64,000 nt of DNA from Spartobacteria bacterium (GTDB lineage: Bacteria; Verrucomicrobiota; Verrucomicrobiia; Chthoniobacterales; UBA10450): the NCBI GenBank assembly GCA_003134785.1, contig PLCN01000011.1, positions 62,001-126,000 of the forward strand. The letters run 5' to 3'. Shown here in pieces: positions 17,330 to 27,080 of the stretch. How positions within the stretch are numbered: the stretch's first letter is position 1; each line of letters begins with the position of its first letter. The translations under genes were made by a program, and so were the position numbers. The notes under the pieces were generated by a model. That model did not search any database, had not been told where the DNA came from, and saw nothing but the letters and a program-made list of their open reading frames with translations.

Positions 17330-18352
17330 TCAGAACATTAGTTGCGTCTTCCCAATTCCACGCTCGATTCGGCCAATCTGTTTCGCCTTCAACTGATGCG
17401 CTACGGTTTTTGCGTCCTTTGCCGAAACGATCGCGACCATCCCGATACCCATGTTGAATACTTGATAGATCTCAGACCGAGGAACCCTTCCGTTTCGTTG
17501 CAGGATGTCGAAGATGGGTGGAACTCGCCAGCTTTTGATCTCGATTACCGCGTCACAAGTTTTCGGCAGAACGCGCGGCAGGTTATCGACCAATCCACCG
17601 CCGGTGATATGAGCCAGGCCGTGAATCGTTCCGGTGGGGATTTTTTGCAGCAACGGTTGATAGCTCCTGTGCACCCGCAAAAGCTCCTCGCCTAACGAAT
17701 GCTTTATTCCGTCGATCTTGGACGAAGGCTTTAGCCGCATCTTCTCAAACAGAATTTTGCGCGCGAGCGAGTAACCGTTCGTGTGCAGACCATTCGAGGG
17801 AAGCCCAAGAATGACGTCGCCCGGTCTTATTCTGCTTCCGTCGATTATTTTCGATCGATCGACCACACCGACGATGCAGCCGGCGAGATCGTACTCGCCT
17901 TTGCGATACATTCCGGGCAGCTGTGCGGTTTCACCGCCAATCAAAGCGCAACCTGCCGCGCGGCATGCCTTCGTGAAACCCGAGAGCAATTGATCGAACA
18001 CTCGCGGCTCCAATTTCTCCGCGCCGATATAATCGAGAAAAAAAAGGGGACGCGCACCCAGGACCGCGATGTCGTTCACACAATGGTTCACGAGATCGGC
18101 GCCGACGGTGTCGTGTCGGTCGAGCGCGAACGCGATCTTCAACTTTGTTCCAACGCCATCAACACTCGCGACCAGGACCGGCTCGCGCATGCCGGAAAAA
18201 TTCGGCGCGAAGAGTCCCCCGAATCCTCCGATTTTTCCGAGCACCTCGGGACCATGCGTGCTTTTAACGCGGGCCTGGATTCGTTGCTTTACGAGGTTGC
18301 CAAGGTCGACGTCCACTCCAGCGCGCGCGTAGGCCTTCTTCTGTTTTGTCAT
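17330..18352 (-). CDS. purM: Phosphoribosylformylglycinamidine cyclo-ligase
   Basis: The 340-residue product carries the AIR synthetase features: YARAGVDVDLGNLV at the N-terminus, VASVDGVGTKLKIA with the ATP-binding glycine, DLVNHCVNDIAVLGA, and LIGGETAQLPGMY. It closes the imidazole ring of AIR in step five of purine synthesis using ATP. It is downstream of purF on the same strand, separated by a palindromic element of about 60 bases. Length is normal (about 340-350 residues). Confidence 0.97.
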   Translation of the reverse strand: MTKQKKAYARAGVDVDLGNLVKQRIQARVKSTHGPEVLGKIGGFGGLFAPNFSGMREPVLVASVDGVGTKLKIAFALDRHDTVGADLVNHCVNDIAVLGARPLFFLDYIGAEKLEPRVFDQLLSGFTKACRAAGCALIGGETAQLPGMYRKGEYDLAGCIVGVVDRSKIIDGSRIRPGDVILGLPSNGLHTNGYSLARKILFEKMRLKPSSKIDGIKHSLGEELLRVHRSYQPLLQKIPTGTIHGLAHITGGGLVDNLPRVLPKTCDAVIEIKSWRVPPIFDILQRNGRVPRSEIYQVFNMGIGMVAIVSAKDAKTVAHQLKAKQIGRIERGIGKTQLMF

Positions 18353-18380
18353 GCCGGTCGGACTTTGGACATTTCTAGAT

Positions 18381-18437
18381 GTAGAGGCGCTTGTGCCAAG
18401 CGCCTATTTATGCGGTTCGGCGCTGGGCACAAGCGCC
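18381..18437. repeat. Palindromic repeat between purF and purM
   Basis: GAGGCGCTTGTGCCAAGCGCC and GGCGCTGGGCACAAGCGCC face each other; each arm also folds on itself. It could attenuate or stabilise purF-purM mRNA. Confidence 0.7.
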
Positions 18438-18476
18438 GCGACATCGTCGGTCGCGGAACGCGCTGATCCAACAGAC

Positions 18477-19973
18477 TTACTTCAAATCCGCGAACAGAGT
18501 CGGGTGCGCTTCCTCGGCGGCAAGAGCCTTGGATCGGCCTTCGCGTTTTTCCATGATGTATTTGTCCAGCTCTGGATCGACGGGAAGGGGATAGTTGCCG
18601 GTGAAACACGCGAGACAAAATTGGTTCACCGGTTTTCCCGTGGCGCGCACCATTCCTTCCACGTCCAGATAACCGAGACTATCGACCCCGAGATACTTGC
18701 AGATCTCTTCCATCGGCATCTGGTTGGCGATCAGCTTTTCCGGATCGGGGAAATCGATTCCGTAATGACAGGCGAAACGATGCGGCGGACAACTGACCCG
18801 CATGTGCACTTCTTTCGCGCCGGCTTCGCGCAGGTTCACCACGCGCGCGCGGGCGGTCGTGCCGCGCACGATCGAGTCGTCCACCACCACGACGCGTTTC
18901 CCTTCGACCGCTTCCTTGATCAAATTTAGTTTCACTCGCACATCGAAATCGCGAATGAGCTGGCTCGGCTGGAGAAAGGTGCGCCCGATGTAGTGATTGC
19001 GCACGAAAGCATGTTCGTAGGGAATGTTTAGCTCATGCGCGAATCCCAGCGCCGCATAGTTTCCTGAATCGGGGACCGGCACCACGATGTCTGCTTCGAC
19101 GGGAAACTTTCTCGCCAGCTCGCGCCCCATTTCGGTGCGGACCTTCGCGACGTTTATGCCACCCATGATGCTGTCCGGCCGGGAAAAATAAACATACTCG
19201 AACATGCAAAAAGCCTGCTCTTCGGGCGGGAACGGCCTTTCGGACCGGATTCCGTCTTCGCTGATGATGACCACTTCGCCAGGCTCCACCTCGCGAATGA
19301 ATTCCGCGTGCACGAGATCGAACGCGCACGTTTCCGACGCAAGGATGTAAGCGCCGTCGAGCTTGCCGAGAACAAGCGGCCGGAAGCCAAACGGGTCGCG
19401 CACTCCGATAATCTCGCTCTCGCTCATGATGATGAGACTGAAGGCGCCCTCCAGCCGCCGCAGCACACTCAGCGGGCTCCCGCCATTTTTCGACGGTTGC
19501 GCCAGAAGATGCGGAATGATTTCGCTGTCGGCGGTCGTTTGAAAAATCGAGCCCTTGCTTTCCAACTCATCGCGCAGCACGGCGGCATTGATCAGGTTCC
19601 CGTTGTGCGCCACCGCGATCTGCCCGCGGAAACAATCGACCACGAACGGCTGCGCGTTTTTTAACGTGCTCGAGCCGGTGGTGGAATAACGCGCATGCCC
19701 GACCGCGCGCGTCCCCTTCAAGCGCTCCAGTTCGTCGGCCCCGAAAACCTGCGAGACCAACCCCATATCGCGATGGAGTTGGAAGGTGGAGCTGGGTCCT
19801 TTGCTGGTGACGATACCGGCGCTTTCCTGCCCGCGATGTTGCAGGGCAAAGAGGCCGTAATAAGTCAGGACGGCCGCGTTCGGATGCCCGAAGACGGCGA
19901 AGATGCCGCACTCGTGCTGCGGCAACGGATCCGTCTCGGGTGTTCGAATTTGCCTCGGGAAGTCAGCAGACAT
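18477..19973 (-). CDS. purF: Amidophosphoribosyltransferase
   Basis: I start at MSADFPRQ; a GTG or ATG five codons upstream is also possible. Of 498 residues, the first about 20 form a propeptide before ECGIFAVFG, where Cys is the N-terminal nucleophile of the glutamine amidotransferase half. The PRPP-binding half holds VVVVDDSIVRGTTARAR. Cysteines in RVSCPPHRFACHYG and NQFCLACFTGNYP match the iron-sulfur-containing Bacillus type. It makes 5-phosphoribosylamine from PRPP and glutamine, the first committed step of purine synthesis. Transcribed with purM. Confidence 0.97.
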   Translation of the reverse strand: MSADFPRQIRTPETDPLPQHECGIFAVFGHPNAAVLTYYGLFALQHRGQESAGIVTSKGPSSTFQLHRDMGLVSQVFGADELERLKGTRAVGHARYSTTGSSTLKNAQPFVVDCFRGQIAVAHNGNLINAAVLRDELESKGSIFQTTADSEIIPHLLAQPSKNGGSPLSVLRRLEGAFSLIIMSESEIIGVRDPFGFRPLVLGKLDGAYILASETCAFDLVHAEFIREVEPGEVVIISEDGIRSERPFPPEEQAFCMFEYVYFSRPDSIMGGINVAKVRTEMGRELARKFPVEADIVVPVPDSGNYAALGFAHELNIPYEHAFVRNHYIGRTFLQPSQLIRDFDVRVKLNLIKEAVEGKRVVVVDDSIVRGTTARARVVNLREAGAKEVHMRVSCPPHRFACHYGIDFPDPEKLIANQMPMEEICKYLGVDSLGYLDVEGMVRATGKPVNQFCLACFTGNYPLPVDPELDKYIMEKREGRSKALAAEEAHPTLFADLK

Positions 19974-20121
19974 CGTGAGTGGTACCATCCATCAAGCGAG
20001 CGCAGGTTCAATCACTCGTTCGCGCTCGCGATCGTCAGCAGGCCGGGACCGCGTACGACGGAGCGAGCGCAATAAAATTTCAGGCTGGCTTGAACAATAA
20101 TATCCCGTTACGACAGAAGCC

Positions 20122-20646
20122 ATGAGCCACGATTTCTCCCCGACCAAAGTGACCGCGCCCATTGTGACCGCCGGACAAAACTGCTGGCAGATCGGGAACT
20201 ATTACGTGACAGCGCAGCCGACCGAAGCAGGATTGGCGGTAGCACAAAACCTCGGAATCAAATCCGTCATCTGTCTCCGGGACGCTTTGGAGACAACCTA
20301 TCTTGAATTCCTGCCTTTCGATCCCGAGGAAGACAGGACGCTCACCACCTCGTTGGGAATGAGTTTCGTCAACATCCCTTTTCCTCATAGCCCCACAGAT
20401 CCCGCCTTCAATATCCCGCAGGATCAATTTGACATCCGAGCCGGCGCGGTGCTCGCCGTCCTCAAACACCTTCCGCAACCGATTTTGCTGCATTGTTCCA
20501 GCGGCGATCGGGCTTCGGCATTGTGGGCCGTTCATCTTATCGTCAATTGCGGACTCACAGTCCAAAAAGCCATCGGCTACGCGACGACAAGCGGCCTCGC
20601 CGTCTTCACTCCATACGTGCAGAAGTACGCGCCGCAGTCGCCTTGA
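20122..20646 (+). CDS. Tyrosine-phosphatase-fold protein (BLH/DUF442-like)
   Basis: The 174-residue product shows the phosphatase loop HCSSGDRAS (pattern His-Cys-x5-Arg) near residue 132, and ITAQPTEAGL-like entry in YVTAQPTEAGLAVAQNLGIKSVICLR, the layout of beta-lactamase-hydrolase-like or dual-specificity phosphatases. The general-acid aspartate is not obvious. It could dephosphorylate a small molecule or protein. It is the only plus-strand gene between purF and purL, which are both on the minus strand, so it is convergent with purL; a purine link is not shown. Confidence 0.75.
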   Translation: MSHDFSPTKVTAPIVTAGQNCWQIGNYYVTAQPTEAGLAVAQNLGIKSVICLRDALETTYLEFLPFDPEEDRTLTTSLGMSFVNIPFPHSPTDPAFNIPQDQFDIRAGAVLAVLKHLPQPILLHCSSGDRASALWAVHLIVNCGLTVQKAIGYATTSGLAVFTPYVQKYAPQSP

Positions 20647-20668
20647 TCGGCGGCAGTTTGATCGCGCA

Positions 20669-22960
20669 TCAGTCCGCGGCGAGAGATCGTTCGATGGAAT
20701 AATACCAGTCGTCGTACAACTCATCGACCGGCCAGCGGAACGATTCCTGGTTGACCTCGATCGAAAGAAATTCATCGCCGACAACGCCCAGCCGCATGGC
20801 CGGAACGCCGGATTTCTTGAGCAGGTCGAACGTAGCGGCCGCGTTGCTTTCCCCGACCGAGATCACAATGCGCGATTGCGATTCGTTGAAAAGGACCTGG
20901 TCGATTCGTGAAGGCGCGTTGCCGAAGCGAATCTCGGCGCCGAAATGTCCTGCGGGATTGAAACAACATTCCGCGAGCGCGACGGCGAGGCCGCCCTCAG
21001 AACAATCGTGCGCACTTTTGACGAAGCCTGCACGAATCAACTCGCGCACGGATTTTTGCACCGCAAGCTCACGCTGCACATCGAGCCGGGGAGGGAGCCC
21101 TTCTTTCCGGCCGTGGCATACTTTTAGAAAATGGGTTCCGCCTATTTCGTCGCCGATCTCGCCGACCAGAACGATCCCGTCCCCGGCTTCCTTGAAGAAT
21201 TGCGTTGTGATGTGCCGTTCGTCTTCGATTAGTCCGACCATCGCAACCGTCGGAGTAGGATCTACGACTCCGGCGGGGCTCTCATTATATAGAGAGACAT
21301 TTCCGCCGACGACTGGGGTGCCAAAGGCGCGACAGGTTTCGGCGACGCCCTCCACCGCCTCACGCAATTGCCAGAAGTTTTCCGGCTTGTAGGGATTTCC
21401 GAAATTTAGATTGTCGGTCACCGCGAGTGGCATCGCGCCGGAGCAGGTCAGATTTCGCGCGGCTTCCGCCACCGCGATCCGGCCGCCTTCGCGCGGATCG
21501 AGCCGGCAGTAGAGGGAATTGCAATCCGTCGTCGCGGCCAGAATCTTGTTCGCTTCGCGCACGCGGAAGACCGCGGCGTCCGAGCCCGGCGGGACAACCG
21601 TGCCGGTGCGAACCATGTGATCGTATTGGCGGTAGACCCAGTTCTTGGAGGCGATCGTCGGATCGCGCAGCAATTGCCGCAGCGCTTCGCGATTATCGAT
21701 TTCAGGAATGCTGGCTAAATCGATCGTTGGCGTTGGCGCTGGCGCCTCGGTTTCGCGGGAATAAAGCGGCGCTTCATCGGCGAGCGGTTTCGCCGGAATT
21801 TCGGCCGCGAGTGTTCCGTTGTTGCGCACGCGCATCATGCCGTCATCAGTCACGCGACCGATCTCGGCGCAAGGCACGTCCCATTTTTCGAACACATCGC
21901 GCACGATCTTTTCCTGGCCGCGCTTCGCAATGATCAACATCCGCTCCTGCGATTCGCTGAGCAGGATCTCATACGGCGTCATACCCGGCTCACGCTTCGG
22001 CACTTTAGCCAAATCAATTTCGACGCCGGTCCCACCGCGGCTAGCCGTCTCGCACGTCGAACAGGTGAGGCCGGCGGCGCCCATATCTTGAATGCCCGCC
22101 ACGGCATCGGTCGCGAGCAATTCGAGACACGCTTCGAGCAATAATTTCTCCTTGAATGGATCACCGACCTGCACAGCCGGGCGATCTTCGCGTGATTCTT
22201 CCGTCAGCTCGCGTGACGCAAACGCCGCCCCAGCCAGACCATCGCGTCCCGTCTCCGCGCCAACGTAAAAAACCGGATTGCCGACACCGCTCGCCGCGCC
22301 CCGTGCCAGTTGCTCGTGCCTCAGCACTCCAAGACAAAAAACATTGATCAGCGGATTTCCTTCGAAGCTTTCGTCGAAATAAATTTCCCCGCCAATCGTC
22401 GGCACACCGATGCAGTTGCCGTAATGCGCGATGCCCGAAATCACGCCTGTGAATAAACGGCGGTTGTTCTTAACTTCGGACTTCGGATTTCGGATCGCGG
22501 AAAGCGTTTCTTTCCGGTTTCCGGTATCCGGTATCCGCGATTCGGTGATTGGTCCGAACCGCAACGAGTTCATCAAAAACTCCGGCCGCGCGCCCATTGT
22601 AAAAATATCGCGAATGATCCCACCCACGCCAGTGGCTGCTCCCTGAAATGGCTCAATCGCGCTCGGGTGATTGTGACTTTCGATTTTGAACGCCACCGCC
22701 CAGCCGTCGCCGATATCGACCACGCCGGCGTTTTCTTCACCGGCTTTCACCAGAATGTTCGGCCCGGAGGTCGGGAATTTTTTCAGCTCTTTTCTCGAGT
22801 TCTTATAGGAGCAATGCTCGCTCCACATGACCGAGAAGATGCCAAGCTCGGTGAAGTTCGGTTCGCGGCCGAGGATTTTCTCGATGCGCTCGAATTCTTC
22901 CGGTGTCAGCCCATGTTTGGCGACCAACTCGGGAGTAATTTTCGGATCGGGCGCCGGCAT
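20669..22960 (-). CDS. purL: Phosphoribosylformylglycinamidine synthase II
   Basis: The 763-residue protein is the small-type PurL (about 740 residues in Bacillus). It contains [16 protein letters not shown] with the catalytic His near residue 47, [25 protein letters not shown], and two ATP-grasp-like AIR-synthase repeats. It makes FGAM from FGAR using ammonia supplied by PurQ with PurS; neither gene is in the window. Between MNSLRFG and [14 protein letters not shown] about 25-27 residues are inserted that the family lacks; these are encoded by heptanucleotide repeats (see 22467-22551). The rest of the frame is intact, so the enzyme is probably active. Confidence 0.96.
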   Translation of the reverse strand: MPAPDPKITPELVAKHGLTPEEFERIEKILGREPNFTELGIFSVMWSEHCSYKNSRKELKKFPTSGPNILVKAGEENAGVVDIGDGWAVAFKIESHNHPSAIEPFQGAATGVGGIIRDIFTMGARPEFLMNSLRFGPITESRIPDTGNRKETLSAIRNPKSEVKNNRRLFTGVISGIAHYGNCIGVPTIGGEIYFDESFEGNPLINVFCLGVLRHEQLARGAASGVGNPVFYVGAETGRDGLAGAAFASRELTEESREDRPAVQVGDPFKEKLLLEACLELLATDAVAGIQDMGAAGLTCSTCETASRGGTGVEIDLAKVPKREPGMTPYEILLSESQERMLIIAKRGQEKIVRDVFEKWDVPCAEIGRVTDDGMMRVRNNGTLAAEIPAKPLADEAPLYSRETEAPAPTPTIDLASIPEIDNREALRQLLRDPTIASKNWVYRQYDHMVRTGTVVPPGSDAAVFRVREANKILAATTDCNSLYCRLDPREGGRIAVAEAARNLTCSGAMPLAVTDNLNFGNPYKPENFWQLREAVEGVAETCRAFGTPVVGGNVSLYNESPAGVVDPTPTVAMVGLIEDERHITTQFFKEAGDGIVLVGEIGDEIGGTHFLKVCHGRKEGLPPRLDVQRELAVQKSVRELIRAGFVKSAHDCSEGGLAVALAECCFNPAGHFGAEIRFGNAPSRIDQVLFNESQSRIVISVGESNAAATFDLLKKSGVPAMRLGVVGDEFLSIEVNQESFRWPVDELYDDWYYSIERSLAAD
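22467..22551 (-). repeat. Heptamer repeat array inserted in frame within purL
   Basis: Read on the minus strand, this stretch is four degenerate copies of a heptamer like GGATACC (GGATACC, GGATACC, GGAAACC, GGAAAGA), a short spacer, then copies of a second heptamer like AATCCGA (GATCCGA, AATCCGA, AGTCCGA). It translates as a polar segment from [11 protein letters not shown] to NPKSEVKNN, which sits between conserved PurL motifs. Borders are approximate. Confidence 0.8.
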
Positions 22961-23042
22961 TGAGATCGCACGTTAGCCGACCCGATTAGGTTGCACAATT
23001 CCGGCGACGAAAATCGGCTGTGATTGACCGAGCGCGAAATTT

Positions 23043-24143
23043 TCAGCGACGCCGCATGACTACGAGGTCTTGATGCCCGGCGATCACCGCATCAATCACA
23101 TCGACGATTTCGAAATAGCGGCTCCAATGTTCGTAGATGTAACGCCGACTGTGGAAAACGTTTTTGTAATATTCGCTTTCCTTCATTTCCGGCATGACGT
23201 CATCGAGATCGGAGCAGCGCCCGTAGACGTAGAACCCATCTTTTTCCAGCGCGAGGAATCGCTGAAAGTCGCCGTCCGCCCGAAAAAAAGCGATCTCGCT
23301 TTGGATCGACATCAACACCGCTCCGCCCGGTTTGGTGATGCGCTGCAACTCCGCCAGCCACCGATCCTGGTCGATCTCGGCCAGGTGCGTGAAGACGGAG
23401 ACTCCGTAAACCAGATCGAAAGTTTCGCCGGCAAACCGAGTCGGCGGATCGAGAGCGATATGAGCAAACTCCCCCTGCGCGATATTCTTTTGGCACCACT
23501 GGATATTGTCCGGATCAATATCGATGCCGACTAGCTTTCGCGGCCCGAATTCCGTGACGAAACGCGCCACCCGCGCACAACCGCAACCCCAATCCAGAAT
23601 CGCCTGATAGTCCGTGTAGTCGCGATCGAAATATTCGCGCAACGCCCGACGCATTGCCAGGCAGACAGAGATGCCCATCGATTCGAACAGGATAGGATCG
23701 GCCGTGGCGGCGACCCGAACCCGCCGGCTAGTGTCTGCTTGCGCTCGCGGCGTCAAACGCAAATACCAATCTTGATACGGCGACAGTTCGCGGCCGGTCC
23801 CCGGGCGAAATTCGATCCGAAGATTCTCCGCTCGGCCGAGTTGATCCATCGGCATGGCGCAACGAAAGGTGTAGCGAGTTGAGGCGCCGCTCAGTCCGAA
23901 GCGTTTCACTACCAGTTCCACCGCCTCGTTCGCCGGCTGTTCTATCACCGGACATTCGATTCCATTCACAAACAATCGCAGCTGCATCGGCAGATCGCGC
24001 GGCGGAATCGCGAAGCCCTCGAAAAGAAGTTTGCCGTCCTCCTCGCGCGCAAGCCACAAAGTCCAGAGGCCGCGCGGGAGTAACGCCCATCGCGCGGCGC
24101 GGTAGGAGTCCTCGAGATCGGAAACATTGGCCAGGTCGGGCAT
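23043..24143 (-). CDS. Class I SAM-dependent methyltransferase with N-terminal domain
   Basis: The 366-residue product has an N-terminal beta-rich domain of about 150 residues, then a Rossmann methyltransferase domain: ILDWGCGCARVARFV is motif I, LVGIDIDPDNIQWC is motif II, and FDLVYGVSVFTHL is motif IV. The C-terminal third is rich in aromatic and charged residues. Substrate is unknown; similar architectures occur in methyltransferases of surface-polysaccharide or secondary-metabolite clusters, but no such genes adjoin. It is divergent from the aminotransferase gene. It lies 82 bases downstream of purL's start on the same strand direction, without overlap. Confidence 0.8.
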   Translation of the reverse strand: MPDLANVSDLEDSYRAARWALLPRGLWTLWLAREEDGKLLFEGFAIPPRDLPMQLRLFVNGIECPVIEQPANEAVELVVKRFGLSGASTRYTFRCAMPMDQLGRAENLRIEFRPGTGRELSPYQDWYLRLTPRAQADTSRRVRVAATADPILFESMGISVCLAMRRALREYFDRDYTDYQAILDWGCGCARVARFVTEFGPRKLVGIDIDPDNIQWCQKNIAQGEFAHIALDPPTRFAGETFDLVYGVSVFTHLAEIDQDRWLAELQRITKPGGAVLMSIQSEIAFFRADGDFQRFLALEKDGFYVYGRCSDLDDVMPEMKESEYYKNVFHSRRYIYEHWSRYFEIVDVIDAVIAGHQDLVVMRRR

Positions 24144-24465
24144 CCCTCGCGCACGTTAGTCGCTGTGACCGAAGGCTCAACTCGCGAAAGCTTTGCTGTC
24201 CCTTCGCCAATTTTTTTCGAGCTACGGTTGGATACGGAACGGACGGTTCCCTAAGCGTGTCATCCCGAGCCGCGTTAGACGGCGAGGGACCTCACAGTTG
24301 CAATGGCGATTTGCTTGCGCCCCCACAGCCTCGAAAGCAGGGGCAACGTGTAATCCGTGCGAGCGTGCCGGGTGGCCAATTGTGAGGTCCCTCGCCGTCT
24401 GCGCGGCTCGGGATGACAGCGTCGTGCACGTTGCGTTTCGGCTCCATATCGGCTACACGATTCCC
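24144..24465. repeat. Gene-free divergent region with long inverted repeat, TGTCATCCCGAGC family copy 1
   Basis: Between two divergent genes lie arms at about 24258-24300 and 24378-24418: TGTCATCCCGAGCCGCG...GACGGCGAGGGACCTCAC on the left and the matching GTGAGGTCCCTCGCCGTC...GCGGCTCGGGATGACA on the right. They are separated by about 77 bases of unique spacer. A second copy with the same arms but another spacer lies at 34546-34700. The frame open through this region is a byproduct of the repeat, not a coding extension. Confidence 0.85.
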
Positions 24466-25884
24466 ATGGCGTTTGATCTGAAGGAGATGGTGGCTGCGCG
24501 ACTCGGGGAGAACTATCAACTGCACGAGCGCCACCTGAACCGCACGTTGGTGGCGGCGCAGCGCGTAATCGGTTTCGACAAGGTCTATGCCCGGGCCGAG
24601 GGCGCCTATCTGTATGATATGGATGACGCGCCGTATCTCGACTTCCTGAGCGGTTACAGCGTTTTCAATATCGGGCGCAACCATCCGGCGGTGAAAAAAG
24701 CGATTCGCGACATCCTCGATCTTGATCTGCCTAACATGGTGCAGATGGATTGTTCGCTTCTGAGCGGGCTGCTCGCCGAGGCGATTACAAAACGCACGCC
24801 GCCGCATCTCGACGCGGTTTTTTTCTGCAACTCGGGAACCGAAGCGATGGAGGGCGCGCTGAAATTCGCCCGCGCAGCGACGCAGCGAACGCGCGTTATC
24901 TCGCTCGAAAGCGCGTTCCACGGGCTAAGTCTCGGATCGCTCTCGTTGATGGGCTGCGAAAGTTTTACGGAAGGCTTCGGGCCGCTCATGGAAGGCTTCG
25001 AGACGCGCGTGGCGCTCGACGATATCGAGGCACTCGAGCGCGAGCTGTCGAAACGCGACGTGGCCGCTTTCGTGATCGAGCCGGTGCAGGGCAAAGGTTG
25101 CAAGTCGCCGAAGACCGATTTTTTCCAGCGCGCGCAGGAGCTTTGCCGGAAGCACGGAACGTTGTTGCTCTGCGACGAAATCCAGACTGGCCTCGGACGG
25201 ACGGGGAAGATGTTCGGGTTTGAACATTGGAATCTCGAGCCGGACATCATCACACTCGCGAAAAGCTTGAGCGGCGGTTACGTCCCCTGCGGCGCGATCG
25301 TGACCCGGCGCGAGATTTATCAAAAGACCTTCAGCCGCATGGATCGCTGCGTGGTCCATTCAACTACCTTCGGCCGCAATAACCTGGCCATGGCTTGCGG
25401 ACTCGCCGCACTCGAAGTCCTCGATGACGAGAAGCTGATCGAAAATTCGGCGCGAATGGGTGCGCTGTTGATGGAGCGAATCGACGCGCTCCGGCCGAAG
25501 CATTCCTTTATTAAAGAAGTGCGCGGCAAAGGCCTCATCATCGCGATCGAATTCCATGAGCCGACCGAGTTCAAATTGAAGATGGGTTGGAAGCTCCTCC
25601 ACAAAGTCGACAAGGTCCTCTTCGCGCAAATGGTCGTGACCCAGATGCTGAGCAAGCACCGCATCCTCACGCAGGTCGCCGGCCACGCGATGGACGTGGT
25701 GAAGATTCTGCCTCCGCTCACCATCGGCGAACGAGAAGTCGAAATGTTCGTGAACGCTCTCGATGACGTCCTGACCGAATGCCGGAAATTCCCCGGCCCG
25801 ATGTGGGAAATTGGGCAGAATTTTGTGCGGCACGCCCTCGGCTCGAAGCGCTCTGCTGACGATCGCCGGCCCGTTTCGGCCTGA
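24466..25884 (+). CDS. Class III aminotransferase (PLP-dependent)
   Basis: I start at MAFDLKEMVAARLGENY; the open frame extends 91 codons further up through an inverted repeat, which is not credible coding sequence. The 472-residue enzyme has CNSGTEAMEGALKFARA for phosphate binding, LLLCDEIQTGLGRTGKMF with the PLP aspartate, and ITLAKSLSGGY with the Schiff-base lysine. It belongs to the ornithine/acetylornithine/putrescine-type group; the N-terminal region FLSGYSVFNIGRNHP resembles HpnO-like and related enzymes of unclear substrate. No hopanoid or arginine genes adjoin, so the substrate stays open. It is followed by transaldolase on the same strand after about 110 bases. Confidence 0.88.
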   Translation: MAFDLKEMVAARLGENYQLHERHLNRTLVAAQRVIGFDKVYARAEGAYLYDMDDAPYLDFLSGYSVFNIGRNHPAVKKAIRDILDLDLPNMVQMDCSLLSGLLAEAITKRTPPHLDAVFFCNSGTEAMEGALKFARAATQRTRVISLESAFHGLSLGSLSLMGCESFTEGFGPLMEGFETRVALDDIEALERELSKRDVAAFVIEPVQGKGCKSPKTDFFQRAQELCRKHGTLLLCDEIQTGLGRTGKMFGFEHWNLEPDIITLAKSLSGGYVPCGAIVTRREIYQKTFSRMDRCVVHSTTFGRNNLAMACGLAALEVLDDEKLIENSARMGALLMERIDALRPKHSFIKEVRGKGLIIAIEFHEPTEFKLKMGWKLLHKVDKVLFAQMVVTQMLSKHRILTQVAGHAMDVVKILPPLTIGEREVEMFVNALDDVLTECRKFPGPMWEIGQNFVRHALGSKRSADDRRPVSA

Positions 25885-25958
25885 CGGGGTGGGGTTGGAA
25901 CGACGGAGCCCGACTTTGCTATTGTCGGACCTTTTAGCGGGCGCTACCGTTTAGGTGA

Positions 25959-25980
25959 ACCGAAGTCATTCTACTTCGGT
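25959..25980 (+). other. Hairpin in the leader of the transaldolase gene
   Basis: ACCGAAGT-CATTCT-ACTTCGGT forms an eight-pair perfect stem ending 18 bases before the start codon. It may affect mRNA stability or translation; it lacks a T-run so is not a clear terminator for the aminotransferase. Confidence 0.45.
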
Positions 25981-25998
25981 CAATCGGAACCAAATGTC

Positions 25999-26997
25999 AT
26001 GACTACCGCCACTGCCGAACAAGAAAAGACCGGAACGAAACTGAGCCAGCTCGATCAACTGAAGAAATTCACGATCGTGGTGGCCGATACGGGCGATTTC
26101 CAGAGCATCAAGGAATTCAAGCCGCGCGATGCAACCACGAACCCGAGTCTGATCTATGCGGCCACGCAGAAGGAGCAGTATTTCCATTTGCTCGATGAAG
26201 TGTTGGCCGATCGGAAATCCTCAGGCCTTTCGGGTGGGGCGCAGATCGAGGACGTCATCGATCATCTGCTGGTTAAGTTTGGCTGTGAGATTTTGAAGAT
26301 TGTGCCCGGTCGTGTCTCGACCGAAACGGACGCGCGGCTCTCGTTCGACACGGAAGGCTCGATCAATAAGGGGCGGCAGTTGATTAAGCTCTATGAGGAG
26401 AAGGGGATCGACCGGCAGCGGGTGCTGATCAAGATCGCGTCGACTTGGGAGGGGATCAAAGCGGGCGAAGTCCTGGAAAAGGAAGGGATCAATTGCAACC
26501 TCACGCTGATGTTCTCGCTTCCGCAAGCTGTGCTGTGCGCGGAGGGCGGCATCGAACTCATCTCGCCTTTCGTCGGCCGAATTTACGATTGGTTTAAGGC
26601 GGCGAACAAGCGCGAGTACACCGGGGCTGAAGATCCAGGCGTGCAATCGGTGGAGGAGATTTATACCTACTACAAGAAGTTCGGCCACAAGACGGAGGTG
26701 ATGGGTGCGAGCTTCCGCAACGTGAGTCAGATTATCGAGTTGGCCGGTTGCGATCTGCTCACGATCAGTCCCGATCTCCTGGAAAAATTGGCGGAATCGG
26801 ATGGTCTCGTGGAGCGAAAGCTTGACCCGGAAAAAGCGAAGAGCGCCAATATCGAAAGGCTTGAGCTCGATGAGAAGAAATTCAGATATTTGTTCAACGA
26901 CAATGCGATGGCCACCGAGAAAACCTCGGAAGGCATTCGCAAGTTCTCCGCTGATATCGTGAAGCTGGAAAAATTCGTCGCGGGCAAACTGGGCTAA
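25999..26997 (+). CDS. tal: Transaldolase
   Basis: The 332-residue protein is a full-length TalB-type transaldolase. [14 protein letters not shown] carries the catalytic Asp, DATTNPSLI is the substrate loop, and [19 protein letters not shown] holds the Schiff-base lysine. It moves a dihydroxyacetone unit between sedoheptulose 7-phosphate and glyceraldehyde 3-phosphate in the non-oxidative pentose phosphate pathway. The ATG at 25999 gives a short Thr/Ala-rich leader before the domain. The next gene, trmL, follows after about 80 bases on the same strand. Confidence 0.97.
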   Translation: MTTATAEQEKTGTKLSQLDQLKKFTIVVADTGDFQSIKEFKPRDATTNPSLIYAATQKEQYFHLLDEVLADRKSSGLSGGAQIEDVIDHLLVKFGCEILKIVPGRVSTETDARLSFDTEGSINKGRQLIKLYEEKGIDRQRVLIKIASTWEGIKAGEVLEKEGINCNLTLMFSLPQAVLCAEGGIELISPFVGRIYDWFKAANKREYTGAEDPGVQSVEEIYTYYKKFGHKTEVMGASFRNVSQIIELAGCDLLTISPDLLEKLAESDGLVERKLDPEKAKSANIERLELDEKKFRYLFNDNAMATEKTSEGIRKFSADIVKLEKFVAGKLG

Positions 26998-27004
26998 TAA
27001 CTCT

Positions 27005-27074
27005 TCCTCTTCCGCTACCTCTTCTTCTTAGCCGGAAATCGGAGACTAAGATTCAGCGGAAGAGGTAGAGGAAG
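27005..27074. repeat. Imperfect inverted repeat between tal and trmL
   Basis: Arms TCTTCCTCTTCCGC...ACCTCTTC and AGCGGAAGAGGTAGAGGAAGA face each other around TTAGCCGGAAATCGGAGACTAA. Purine and pyrimidine runs are strongly asymmetric. It could be a transcript end for tal. Confidence 0.55.
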
Positions 27075-27080
27075 AATAGG

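Noticed and set aside
22467-22551. Heptamer arrays considered as a CRISPR array
   Set aside because: Units are seven bases with no unique spacers, and no cas gene is present anywhere in the window.
24193-24465. 91-codon N-terminal extension of the class III aminotransferase
   Set aside because: It translates an intergenic inverted repeat; homology-like sequence begins at the ATG at 24466.
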